From: Arcticibacterium luteifluviistationis
GTDB lineage: Bacteria; Bacteroidota; Bacteroidia; Cytophagales; Spirosomataceae
NCBI RefSeq assembly: GCF_003258705.1
Contig: NZ_CP029480.1
Coordinates: 3,286,001-3,350,000 of the forward strand
Length of the DNA: 64,000 nt
Direction of reading: 5' to 3'
Positions within the stretch are counted from its first letter, which is position 1. The number at the start of each line of letters is the position of its first letter. The notes under the pieces were generated by a model that saw only the letters and a list, made by a program, of their open reading frames with translations, did not search any database and was not told where the DNA came from. Shown here piece after piece: positions 45,019 through 53,298 of the stretch. Made by a program: the position numbers and the translations under genes.

Positions 45019-45645
45019 TTATGATTTCTTGAGATTAGTCAAATCTATTTTAAGTCTAAATCCATAATGTTGGATAGAAATATTTTCAGGAAAACCATTG
45101 GTATGATTATCCAGCGTGAATACTATTTTCTGCTTGTTATTCTCCGTATGCTCTATTCGCATTAAATCCTCTTCTTGAAAATAGTAGTTAGCCTCGTCTC
45201 CCGAGCTAAACTTATGCACCAACCTTCCTTCTTTATCTTTAAAAACTTCTGGTGTTTTATTTTTCAATCCGTTCATTAGGAGCAATTCCATGTCTTTCTG
45301 AATGGTCTTCATAAAAAGCGGTCTGTCAAACTGAGGAACAGAATAATGAACAATGGTCTCTTCTTGATTTACCTCAAAGTCAAAAAGCTTCATTCCCATT
45401 TCAGTGGTAAAAATCACGCGGTATGTTCCCTGTTCTGTTTGCTTGGTAAGTAGCAGTCCGCTGAAAGATTTGGTATAAAGTTTAATGTTTGCCTTAAAGA
45501 GGTAAGAGTTGTATCTATCCTCAAAAATAGGCTTCAAAACAGGCTCCTTATCGCCTTCATAAGGCTTTAGCCCATTATAATGTCCTACTCGGCAAGCCGT
45601 CAAAAGGAGTAAAAGCAAGATTTTGTTAAACCTTAAACTTGGCAT
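45019..45645 (-). CDS. lipoprotein of the flexirubin cluster, function unknown
   Basis: The 208-aa product has a short lipoprotein signal with lipobox LLTAC (Cys18). The mature part is beta-rich (RLVHKFSSGDEANYYFQEEDLMRIEHTENNKQ). Lying between LolA and a dehydratase, it may act like LolB, as an outer-membrane acceptor for the lipid-like pigment. That is inference from position; no strong sequence match is seen. It overlaps lolA-like by 20 bases. Confidence 0.7.
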   Translation of the reverse strand: MPSLRFNKILLLLLLTACRVGHYNGLKPYEGDKEPVLKPIFEDRYNSYLFKANIKLYTKSFSGLLLTKQTEQGTYRVIFTTEMGMKLFDFEVNQEETIVHYSVPQFDRPLFMKTIQKDMELLLMNGLKNKTPEVFKDKEGRLVHKFSSGDEANYYFQEEDLMRIEHTENNKQKIVFTLDNHTNGFPENISIQHYGFRLKIDLTNLKKS

Positions 45646-46270
45646 CCGATATTGGAACGTTGTTTTTTCTGTTGATGAATTTAATATTAGTATAGTCTCC
45701 TCCCGGCTCTGTCATTCTTACGTTTTCTATTTCGTAAGATAATTTATCTACCTTCATCTGTATAGTTTTCAGAAACTTTTGTGTGGTGCTATTTACTGGA
45801 GTTAGTTCTAATAAGTATGCCGATGAACTGCTATAATATTTGACCTGATACTCTGGATTCTCAAAGAGATTTCCATTAACCACACTCATCATCATGTCAT
45901 TAATGCCTTTAAACATCTTGTTAGAATTGACATTATAGCGGCTCACTTTGCCATCATTTTTGATGTACATTTTACCACCCGTAAGCACTATGATATATTT
46001 AAAAGGAGAAGTGTATTCCCAGCGAAGTTCGTTTTGCTTTTTGAAGAAAAAACTGCCTTTACTCTCTATTTTTTCCGAAAGAACACTCAGGTATTTTTCT
46101 TGAATGAAATCACTTTCAATCGTGTTTATCTTCTGATTTTCGGTCAATAAGTTCTTTTTAAGACTACTTGGGTCTTTTAAAACATTAAAACCAGCAGGCA
46201 CTTGGGCGGTAGCCGCCAGACTTATCAAAACCCAAAAACTTGAAAGGTATATTTTAATTTTTCTTGACAT
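45626..46270 (-). CDS. LolA-like outer-membrane lipoprotein carrier
   Basis: A periplasmic carrier of 214 aa from ATG 46270, where MSRKIKIYLSSFWVLISLAATAQ is a signal peptide; the frame extends 15 residues further upstream without signal character. The body has the LolA pattern (IESDFIQEKYLSVLSEKIESKGSF, LRWEYTSPFKYIIVLTGGKMYI). In aryl polyene clusters LolA-like proteins are thought to ferry the polyene lipid to the outer membrane. It overlaps both neighbours. Confidence 0.82.
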   Translation of the reverse strand: MSRKIKIYLSSFWVLISLAATAQVPAGFNVLKDPSSLKKNLLTENQKINTIESDFIQEKYLSVLSEKIESKGSFFFKKQNELRWEYTSPFKYIIVLTGGKMYIKNDGKVSRYNVNSNKMFKGINDMMMSVVNGNLFENPEYQVKYYSSSSAYLLELTPVNSTTQKFLKTIQMKVDKLSYEIENVRMTEPGGDYTNIKFINRKNNVPISDAKFKV

Positions 46271-47042
46271 ATGCTTTTTCAGCCAACATTTTATCCAAAG
46301 GTACGATTTCAACATTTTGATTCTGACAATAAATCAAGATGTTTTCTAAAACCTCCCTTGTTTTCAAAAACGTATCATGTAGGAGTATTATTTCTCCTCC
46401 TTTTATTTGACTCAAAACCCTCTTGGTAATTTTTTCTGCCGAATCAGACGTGGTATCTAAAGAACGAATGCTCCAACCTATGGTTTTAAAACCTAGCTTA
46501 TTGGCAGCTTGAGCTATTCTTGGTGATGTTACACCAAAAGGTGGCCTAAAAAAAGCTGGTTCTTTTCCCGTGATTCCAGCTACTAAAAGGTTGGTGTGTT
46601 TTAACTCGTTCTTAACAATTTTGACCGACTTAAAAGCAAAAGTATTGGCATGCGAAAAGCTATGGTTTCCTATCAAATGCCCTTCCGAGTGTATCTTATC
46701 AATGACTCTTGGATTTTCTGGAATGTTTTTACCGATGACAAAAAATGTGGCTTTCACGCCGTACTTTTTTAGCGTTTCTAAAATCAAAGGTGTTACCTCT
46801 GCATGTGGACCATCATCAAAAGTCAGGGCAATTTGCTTTTTGGAAGCATCTCCTTTGCAGTAAGTCTTCATAAAAAACTGAGAAGAAATATTTGAAGAAC
46901 CCCAAGCTATCATTCCTCCAAACAAAAAGAGCGGTAAAACCGCCCAAATCCATGCTAAACCCGTGTAAAAGTGCAAAACCAATAAAAGCCCAGTCAACAC
47001 TAAAAAGAAGGCTCTATAAAACTTAAAACCCAGACTTAGCAT
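46254..47042 (-). CDS. polysaccharide deacetylase (NodB-like), membrane-anchored
   Basis: A carbohydrate esterase family 4 enzyme of 262 aa. The N-terminal hydrophobic segments are at residues 8-48. The NodB motifs are in order: ALTFDDGPHAEV (metal-binding Asp-Asp), HLIGNHSFSHA (His pair), FFRPPFGV and IILLHD. It would remove N- or O-acetyl groups from a glycan or a glycosylated lipid in the periplasm. Deacetylases of this type occur in flexirubin clusters, with unknown substrate. Overlaps neighbours by 7 and 17 bases. Confidence 0.87.
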   Translation of the reverse strand: MLSLGFKFYRAFFLVLTGLLLVLHFYTGLAWIWAVLPLFLFGGMIAWGSSNISSQFFMKTYCKGDASKKQIALTFDDGPHAEVTPLILETLKKYGVKATFFVIGKNIPENPRVIDKIHSEGHLIGNHSFSHANTFAFKSVKIVKNELKHTNLLVAGITGKEPAFFRPPFGVTSPRIAQAANKLGFKTIGWSIRSLDTTSDSAEKITKRVLSQIKGGEIILLHDTFLKTREVLENILIYCQNQNVEIVPLDKMLAEKAYVKKN

Positions 47043-48094
47043 TTTCCTAAGAGGGTCAATGAATAATTTTCGTTTCTAGAGCCATTTAAAATCAAAACCC
47101 TATTTAAAGACTTTGGCCTTATAGCCGATGTCAAAACATAATCAGGAACGAATTGCTTTTTAAGCATATTAGCCGTCAAATACATAGCAAAACTAGTACT
47201 AGTGGCATATTCTCCAGAAAGGTGCTTAAAGTATCCGCTGGCTTGCTCAGCAAATACTGCTTCTTTTACTTCTTCAAAAGTTGGGTAAAATCTACTATCA
47301 CCATTAATTCCATAAAGCACTAAATCAATTTCTGAAGGCTCTATATTTTTAGCATCTAAAAATGCTCTTACCCAGCTATTAATCTCGTCCGTATTCGTTG
47401 GCTTATAGAGCATGTCAACTCCCAAAACTTTAGCGTATGATGTGGAAGAACTTTTACTCGCTAAAGTAAAAAAAGCGGCTCCTTCTCCACTGTACGCTCC
47501 TTTTGATTTTGACATCAAAAGGTCTTCTCCTACCTCTTTTTTCCAATAGCCTAATCTATCATAAAGTGTATAAAATCCGCTTGTCATATCGTCATGTCCT
47601 CCTATGAGCACATTCTGGGCATCACCTTCGGACAGTTTCATCAAACCATCCAAAAGAGCATTTTCAAAAGAAAAAGCTCGCTGAACGTAGGTAAAATTAT
47701 AGTTATGACAGGCTAAAAGCAAGGCTATTTGTGCCCCAAGCGTATTGTGTGTCGATTGAATAAAGGCCGTTGGCGTGAGTAACTGCTCGTCGTTATCAAT
47801 AATCGCATTTAAAAACTTCTCTGTGTCATCCAAACAGCCCATGGCTGTGCCCGTAATGATGGCATCTGGCATAGCAACCTCACTTTCTTGCAATGCTTTT
47901 AAAGCAGCAGTCACACCCATCTTCACCATTCGAGACATTCGTCTGGCTTTTCCTGGGTTTATGTAGTTTTTGTAAACTGGCTCTATACTCTTAACTTCAG
48001 ACGAATTGACCAAAACGGGCAAAGCTTCCATGTTTAAACCGTCAAGAGAATCTTGCGGAGAAATAGCACCAATACCGTTTATAAATACTTCCAC
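47036..48094 (-). CDS. ketosynthase-like protein without catalytic Cys (chain-length-factor-like)
   Basis: The 352-aa protein has the thiolase/KS fold pattern (FINGIGAISP at the start, AIITGTAMGCLDDTEKFLNAI, SGEYATSTSFAMYLT). The nucleophile position, in TYVQRAFSFENAL around residue 140, has no Cys. It sits directly downstream of an active KS (stop and start abut), as chain-length factors do. The pair is therefore probably a KS/CLF heterodimer that sets polyene length, like ApeO/ApeC of aryl polyene systems. The mapping to ApeC is inference. Confidence 0.75.
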   Translation of the reverse strand: MEVFINGIGAISPQDSLDGLNMEALPVLVNSSEVKSIEPVYKNYINPGKARRMSRMVKMGVTAALKALQESEVAMPDAIITGTAMGCLDDTEKFLNAIIDNDEQLLTPTAFIQSTHNTLGAQIALLLACHNYNFTYVQRAFSFENALLDGLMKLSEGDAQNVLIGGHDDMTSGFYTLYDRLGYWKKEVGEDLLMSKSKGAYSGEGAAFFTLASKSSSTSYAKVLGVDMLYKPTNTDEINSWVRAFLDAKNIEPSEIDLVLYGINGDSRFYPTFEEVKEAVFAEQASGYFKHLSGEYATSTSFAMYLTANMLKKQFVPDYVLTSAIRPKSLNRVLILNGSRNENYSLTLLGKC

Positions 48095-49294
48095 TTATAC
48101 TTTTGAAAATAATAGCGATGTGGTGTTTCCACCAAAGCCAAAAGAATTAGATAAGACAAGATTCACCTCAGCATTCTCTACCAATTTAAGATTAGGCTTA
48201 AAGGCCAATTCCTCCATCTGGTTTTTAAAGTGCAGGTTCGGATATATCAAACCATGTTTAATAGCCAATACAGAAAATACCGCTTCAATACCTCCACAAG
48301 CCCCTAAAGTATGCCCAGTAAATGACTTAGTAGAACTTATTGGCGGTACGTTTTCGCCAAAAACTCGTTCAATGGCAGTACCCTCACTTAGGTCGTTTAC
48401 AGCTGTTCCCGTTCCATGAGCGTTAATATAACTTACATCGGAAGGTTTAACATTTGCCAGTTTCAAGGTTTCTGAAATGGCTAAATAAGCTCCTTCCCCC
48501 GTTGGAGAAGAGGCTGTTTGATGATAAGCGTCGTTGGTATTGGCATAGCCCACCAGTTCTGCTAATCTTTCTTTTCCGGCTGATGTTTTTTCTGATTCTA
48601 AAACCACAAAACCAGCACCTTCGCCCAGATTTAAACCTTTTCTGTTTTGGTCAAATGGCTTGCAAAGTTCTTCATCCAAAATCATGAGGGTATTAAAACC
48701 ATTCATGGTAAATTTGGAAAGAGCGTCTGTTCCGCCTGCCACTACCCTATCCAAGAAACCACTTTTGATAAGTCTGGCTCCTAATAAAATGGCATTGGAA
48801 GAAGAGGAACAAGCTGTGCTTATGGTATTCAAATAGGCTTTGATACCCAAACTGTCTGCTATTTTCTCGGTGCTGTACCCTCCTTCGTGTGATTCAATTT
48901 CTGATAAGAATGCACCCGATTTAGATAAGTCTAGGTAGGCCTTCCAGTTTTGCTCGGTGGTGCTCATTCCGCCCACGCTAGTTCCAGATATTATGCCTGT
49001 TTTGAATGCAGAAACATCATCTATTCCTGCATGCTTAAGAGCTTCTTGTGCTGCAATAAGGCCTAATAAGTCTGTTCTAGAATGAGGAATTTCGGGAGAA
49101 ACACCTGCTTTAACTTTTAGCTCTTCCGTAGTAAATTTGACTTCGCCTACGGGCATGTGAGCCAACTTTGTTTCTATGTTTTTAAGCGTTCCTATTCCAG
49201 TTTCACCTTGCAGCAAACTGCTCAGTGACTCCGCCACATTGCTACCTATGGCAGAAATGGTTCCTAAACCAGTAATAAAAACTCTTTTTGACAC
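48095..49294 (-). CDS. beta-ketoacyl-ACP synthase (FabF-type), KS partner of the chain-length factor
   Basis: The 399-aa KAS II-type enzyme has a complete catalytic set: Cys162 in STACSSSSNA, His in INAHGTGTAVNDL and His in TKSFTGHTLGACG. The family's C-terminal NSFGFGGNTTSLLF motif is intact. It condenses malonyl-ACP with the growing chain. It follows an ACP gene with a one-base gap and abuts the Cys-less KS homolog. Confidence 0.92.
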   Translation of the reverse strand: MSKRVFITGLGTISAIGSNVAESLSSLLQGETGIGTLKNIETKLAHMPVGEVKFTTEELKVKAGVSPEIPHSRTDLLGLIAAQEALKHAGIDDVSAFKTGIISGTSVGGMSTTEQNWKAYLDLSKSGAFLSEIESHEGGYSTEKIADSLGIKAYLNTISTACSSSSNAILLGARLIKSGFLDRVVAGGTDALSKFTMNGFNTLMILDEELCKPFDQNRKGLNLGEGAGFVVLESEKTSAGKERLAELVGYANTNDAYHQTASSPTGEGAYLAISETLKLANVKPSDVSYINAHGTGTAVNDLSEGTAIERVFGENVPPISSTKSFTGHTLGACGGIEAVFSVLAIKHGLIYPNLHFKNQMEELAFKPNLKLVENAEVNLVLSNSFGFGGNTTSLLFSKV

Positions 49295-49295
49295 G

Positions 49296-49556
49296 CTATG
49301 AATTTACCGCGTTTTCCTCGATATATTTTGCCATCACATTAATAGACTCAAAAATGACTCTGCCATCTTCTGGGTTTACTATCTTAATGCCATAATTTCT
49401 TTCTAACAAAACTATCAACTCCAATGCGTCAATAGAATCAAGTCCTAAGCCATCACCAAAAAGAGGGGCATCATCTTCAATATCCTCTGGACTTAGGTCT
49501 TCTAGGTTTAAGGCTTCAATAATCTGAAGTTTCAGATTTACTTTTAAATCGCTCAT
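49296..49556 (-). CDS. acyl carrier protein
   Basis: The 86-aa acidic ACP carries the phosphopantetheine site Ser41 in GLGLDSIDALEL. It is one of two ACPs in the cluster and lies between the half-size KS-like gene and the FabF-type KS. It probably carries the polyene chain during elongation. Confidence 0.9.
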   Translation of the reverse strand: MSDLKVNLKLQIIEALNLEDLSPEDIEDDAPLFGDGLGLDSIDALELIVLLERNYGIKIVNPEDGRVIFESINVMAKYIEENAVNS

Positions 49557-49580
49557 ATCTTACGTTTTATACTATCTTTT

Positions 49581-50156
49581 TTAAGAGGCCTTTTCTATGG
49601 TATAAAGAATAGCCTTATAATTATTTTCATAAATCTCAACCCAACCCGCTATAACACACTCTGCTTCGGAATTATCTAAAAGCCCATGGGCATAAGACTC
49701 CATAAAGGTGGCGTCATAATCCTCAAAAATAAAGAAACTTTGCTCTCCTGTAAATTTAAATTTGATGGCAATTTCGCCCAACACAATGTTGGCGAGGGTA
49801 TAAACAAAAACTGCAGGACTCGGAAAATAGGCGTCCTTGTCACTTATAGATTCTTGGTGCTTCGTATCTGTTGACAGCGAAGAAGAACTGTTTGAAAGAA
49901 TCAAGGCAACATCTTCTGGCTTATAGTTTTGGTCTATTGCTTTGCTACGCATCAAATACTCCGCAGCTAAAACACCCAATTTGCAAAGCTCATCCATCTT
50001 ATAAAATTTAGGATAAGCCAAATCTAAGTCCTTGTAAATCTCTTTTAGAAAAACACTATTTTCTTGGCTGTCGTCAAATTGAAAAACTACCTCATTATTG
50101 ACACGCACCTTCCCTTCTGCTATAATTACCTCCGCCGTTTTGATGTAATTACCCAT
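49581..50156 (-). CDS. half-size ketosynthase-like protein
   Basis: The 191-aa product starts at ATG 50156 (MGNYIKTAE...); an upstream extension of 15 residues is in frame. It has the thiolase-fold core of one KS half (VALILSNSSSSLSTD, FPSPAVFVYTLANIVLGEIAIKFKF, SFFIFEDYD, AECVIAGWVEI) but neither the Cys nor the His motifs, and it is about half the normal length. It overlaps the upstream KS stop by eight bases. A non-catalytic scaffold or length-control role is possible; the function is unknown. Confidence 0.65.
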   Translation of the reverse strand: MGNYIKTAEVIIAEGKVRVNNEVVFQFDDSQENSVFLKEIYKDLDLAYPKFYKMDELCKLGVLAAEYLMRSKAIDQNYKPEDVALILSNSSSSLSTDTKHQESISDKDAYFPSPAVFVYTLANIVLGEIAIKFKFTGEQSFFIFEDYDATFMESYAHGLLDNSEAECVIAGWVEIYENNYKAILYTIEKAS

Positions 50157-51276
50157 TTTTTCTAAAAAGAATAGAGCCGTTAGAACCTCCAAAACCTGCA
50201 CCTAATTTGATACATGTTTTCAGCTCTCTTGATTCTGTTTTGCTAATGATATTTATTGGCTGAGAAACACCGTTTTCTTTATGCCCCAAAGTACCCACCA
50301 GAGTATTTTCTTGCATGGAATGAAGCGTTATAACAGATTCTAAAACACCCGCAGCACCTAATGTATGTCCAAAATAGCTTTTCAAACTATTCATAGGAAC
50401 CGAAGATAGTCCAGCCCTAGAAACCGCAAAAGATTCCATTTCATCATTATATGGCGTAGCGGTACCATGCCCAGAAACATAATCAATTTCGGAAACGGAT
50501 ACTCCTGACGATTTTAATGTTTTCTGAATACTTAATAGTAAACCCTCACCTGTTCTGGATGGACCTGAAATATGGTTAGCATCATTAGTAGAGCTTCCGC
50601 CTAAAATCGCTAAATCGCCTTCTCCTTTTTTGAGAATTATGGTAGCACAAGCTTCCCCTAGGTTTATGCCATCTCGATTTTTATCATAAGGTTTGCAAAT
50701 ACCAGGGCTTATAGCTTTAAACGACTGAAAACCAGAAACTATAAAAGGTGAAAGTATATCAACCCCGACTACGACCACTTGCTCATATTGACCTGCATTA
50801 ATAAGACGCTTCGCCAAATTAAGAGCTAAAATACCTGAAACACAGGCGTTTGAAATAATGTACGTTTGATTCGGATTCTTGAAATATGATGCAAGCATTG
50901 CTCCAGTATTCCATAAGTATTTCTTTTCTGAGGCAAAACCTTTTATGTTTTCTGTATCAAGGATATCTACATTTCCTTTTGTGGTAGAAAGTACAATCGC
51001 CGTCTGCTTACTGGTAATATCAATGCTGGTATCTTGACTTAAAGCATCTTTAACAGAGAGTATCAATAGCTGCTCTAAAAAAGTATAATGCCCCAAATCT
51101 GTATTTTTTTTGGCTATAGCGGCCCTATCTATCTCAGCTCCGAAAAAAGGCTCTACATAAGGCTTTTCATCTACTAGCCTTACGCCAGATTTCCCTTGAC
51201 AAATAGCATCAAAATTTGCTTTGCTAGTAAAACCTAAAGGTGAAATGATATTTTTAGCTGCTACAAAAACGCTCAA
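50149..51276 (-). CDS. beta-ketoacyl-ACP synthase (FabF-like)
   Basis: The 375-aa KAS-type enzyme carries Cys145 in ISNACVSGILAL, His in VSGHGTATPYNDE and His in LKSYFGHTLGAAG; CVSG replaces the usual CASG. It is somewhat shorter than FabF. It overlaps the thioesterase gene by four bases and the half-size KS-like gene by eight. It is likely an initiating or early-elongation KS of the aryl polyene pathway. Confidence 0.88.
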   Translation of the reverse strand: MSVFVAAKNIISPLGFTSKANFDAICQGKSGVRLVDEKPYVEPFFGAEIDRAAIAKKNTDLGHYTFLEQLLILSVKDALSQDTSIDITSKQTAIVLSTTKGNVDILDTENIKGFASEKKYLWNTGAMLASYFKNPNQTYIISNACVSGILALNLAKRLINAGQYEQVVVVGVDILSPFIVSGFQSFKAISPGICKPYDKNRDGINLGEACATIILKKGEGDLAILGGSSTNDANHISGPSRTGEGLLLSIQKTLKSSGVSVSEIDYVSGHGTATPYNDEMESFAVSRAGLSSVPMNSLKSYFGHTLGAAGVLESVITLHSMQENTLVGTLGHKENGVSQPINIISKTESRELKTCIKLGAGFGGSNGSILFRKNG

Positions 51277-51692
51277 ACCAAGCCGTGTTTAGTTTTCCAT
51301 TCTTCAAAAAACGGAGGATTGGTAATATGTAACTGCCCTGCCTTCGTCATAAAAACCTGCGTAGAACTTCCGGTGGCCACTACTTCATCTGTATCCACTT
51401 TGAATATCTTAAAATCAAAAACGATTTTCGCCGCAGGCGTAGGTTTAAAAGTAGTTTCTATGCGAATACTTTCGCCATAACTTACCGTTTTCTTATAGTC
51501 TACGTTTAATTTGACTATTGGCGTAGCAAAACCCTTTTCGTAAACATCCATATAACCTAAGCCATGCTCTGAACCAAAGGCCTCTCTCCCATCTTCAAAA
51601 AACTTAACATAGTGGCCATGCCATACTATACCAAGAGAATCGACCTCGCTAAACCTTACTTTTACTTCTGTATTATTGACTAAGGTTTTCAT
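51273..51692 (-). CDS. 4HBT-family acyl-CoA/ACP thioesterase
   Basis: The 139-aa hotdog thioesterase has the VRFSEVDSLGIVWHGHYVKF motif of the YbgC group at its start. Start 51692 (MKTLVNNTEVKV) gives a four-base ATGA overlap with the dehydratase stop; the frame is open 14 residues further upstream. In aryl polyene systems a thioesterase of this type (ApeK) helps release or proofread chains, and that role is inferred here. Confidence 0.85.
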   Translation of the reverse strand: MKTLVNNTEVKVRFSEVDSLGIVWHGHYVKFFEDGREAFGSEHGLGYMDVYEKGFATPIVKLNVDYKKTVSYGESIRIETTFKPTPAAKIVFDFKIFKVDTDEVVATGSSTQVFMTKAGQLHITNPPFFEEWKTKHGLV

Positions 51693-52153
51693 TCCTCTTT
51701 TAAAAAAATTTTCATCTCGCAAGACGCGACACATTTCTCTTTTGAAAACACTTTGCCTTCAATAATGCTAACACCAAAAACCACATTAACGACCTCCACA
51801 GTCGTTTGGAGAACCTCTCCCACTTCTGGTAATGCATCAATGCTTAGTTTTTTTATACCACCTATAAAACCAATGGGTGGCTTTACATCTTCACCATTTT
51901 TATTCTTTTCAGAAACTATATAACCCACTCTTAAAGCCGCTGTTTGGGCAATATTCTCAATCAAACCTGGCTCGGTAAAGAAACCATTTTCTACAAAAAT
52001 GTTATTGGATGCTATCTTAAAACCTGAAACCGTTTTAGTCTCATCATTATACCACAGCGTGTCCACCATTTCAATAGGAGGTTTCTGCGGAATAAGTTTT
52101 GACACCTGTTCTCCTTTTAGGATAGGATTTGAGTTTATTAATTCTGTTTCCAA
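51689..52153 (-). CDS. hotdog-fold dehydratase-like protein (ApeP-like)
   Basis: The 154-aa protein has the FabA/FabZ-like pattern LIPQKPPIEMVDTL and the hotdog helix FFTEPGLIENIAQTAALRVG, followed by IGFIGGIKKLSIDALP. The usual GHFPGxP catalytic segment is not seen. It may therefore act with the other dehydratase (44653-45018) rather than alone; ApeI/ApeP pairs exist in aryl polyene systems. It overlaps the acyltransferase stop by 16 bases. Confidence 0.75.
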   Translation of the reverse strand: METELINSNPILKGEQVSKLIPQKPPIEMVDTLWYNDETKTVSGFKIASNNIFVENGFFTEPGLIENIAQTAALRVGYIVSEKNKNGEDVKPPIGFIGGIKKLSIDALPEVGEVLQTTVEVVNVVFGVSIIEGKVFSKEKCVASCEMKIFLKEE

Positions 52154-53028
52154 AATGGGTAATAGTTAAACCACTGCGTGGGGTATTTTTTGACCATTTT
52201 CTCTAATTCTGTGACATAAGCTTCTAACAGGTCATGAAGCACTGGACCTGGCTTCCTTTCTCTTTTCACCTCAATAGGCTTTGAGGCATAAAAGTGATAA
52301 TGTTTATTGGTCTCTTTCATAGAAAAAGCAAAAGTCACAGGAACACCAAATTTAGCGGCTAAGTAAAATGGGCCTTCAGGGAAATCGGCTTCCTGCTCCA
52401 TAAAAGTGGCATTTAACACTGGAGCACCTTCTCTAAACCTGTCGCCGTGTAACACTAAAAGTTCATTATTCTTAAAGGCATTATTAAGAGCAATTATATG
52501 CCCCATATCACCATCTTTTATCGGAATAATATTGACATTTTTATTCTTCTGAACGCCGTCAAGATAGTTTTTGATATTCTCATGCTCATTTTCATACATC
52601 AAAATATTAAACTTGGTATCCAGCCTATTTAATAGCTGACCTGCAATTTCCCAGTTTCCAACATGAGCACTTATTAGAATACCACCCTTACCACCGGCAA
52701 CAATCGCATCTAGGTTGTCAATGCCGTCATGGTCAATGCTAAAGTTAGTTTTCACACCCGAGAGTAGAGCTACTTTATCAAGGAGCGTTTGACCAAAAAC
52801 ATAATAGTTTTGGTACATGCTAGAAAGTGTTTTAAGCTTCCCAAATTTCAGAATCTTATGGAAATAGAAGTAGCTACTCTTGTTTGATTTCCAAGCAAAC
52901 AAAAAGTAATAAAGGGCTACAAAACGAAGGACAAAGTAAGCAAAACCAAGGCCTACATTATTCAGTACGAAAACAAAAATCTTAATCCCGAAAAGGTTGG
53001 CATTGGTTTTACCTTTCCACTGACTCAT
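52138..53028 (-). CDS. LpxL/HtrB-like lipid acyltransferase
   Basis: A 296-aa member of the lipid A late-acyltransferase family, with the catalytic HxxxxE-type motif in ISAHVGNWEIAG and a conserved LHGDRFREGA. A membrane-anchoring hydrophobic region lies near residues 15-45. Inside an aryl polyene cluster it probably transfers the polyene from ACP to a lipid or to the dialkylresorcinol hydroxyl, rather than making lipid A. Six bases separate it from the ACP gene. Confidence 0.85.
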   Translation of the reverse strand: MSQWKGKTNANLFGIKIFVFVLNNVGLGFAYFVLRFVALYYFLFAWKSNKSSYFYFHKILKFGKLKTLSSMYQNYYVFGQTLLDKVALLSGVKTNFSIDHDGIDNLDAIVAGGKGGILISAHVGNWEIAGQLLNRLDTKFNILMYENEHENIKNYLDGVQKNKNVNIIPIKDGDMGHIIALNNAFKNNELLVLHGDRFREGAPVLNATFMEQEADFPEGPFYLAAKFGVPVTFAFSMKETNKHYHFYASKPIEVKRERKPGPVLHDLLEAYVTELEKMVKKYPTQWFNYYPFWKQN

Positions 53029-53034
53029 CTTTTA

Positions 53035-53292
53035 TTAAGCTGCTTCTTTTTCAGCAACTTTAGACTGAGCGTATGCGTAAAAATCACTAAAAGTAACGAT
53101 GGTCATGAAGTCTTCTGGCACTACTTTAAACCCAAAAGCATCTTCAATAACCACTACTAAATCTACGTAGTCTAAACTGTCTAAATCTAAGGTTTCTTTC
53201 AAATTTGCATCTGGCTGAATCTTCTCCTCTTCTACCTCAAATTCTTCCACTAAAAAACCATTAATCTTAACAATTATCTCCTTATCGGTCAT
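53035..53292 (-). CDS. acyl carrier protein
   Basis: The 85-aa acidic ACP has the phosphopantetheine site Ser39 in DLDSLDYVDLVV. It sits between a FabF-type KS and the LpxL-like acyltransferase with six-base gaps on both sides. It is the more likely donor ACP for the acyltransferase, by position. Confidence 0.9.
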   Translation of the reverse strand: MTDKEIIVKINGFLVEEFEVEEEKIQPDANLKETLDLDSLDYVDLVVVIEDAFGFKVVPEDFMTIVTFSDFYAYAQSKVAEKEAA

Positions 53293-53298
53293 CTTTTA

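Noticed and set aside
52138-53028. Lipid A acyltransferase LpxL for lipopolysaccharide
   Set aside because: The family matches, but its place between an ACP and dehydratases of the aryl polyene operon points to pigment acylation, so the lipid A role was not claimed.
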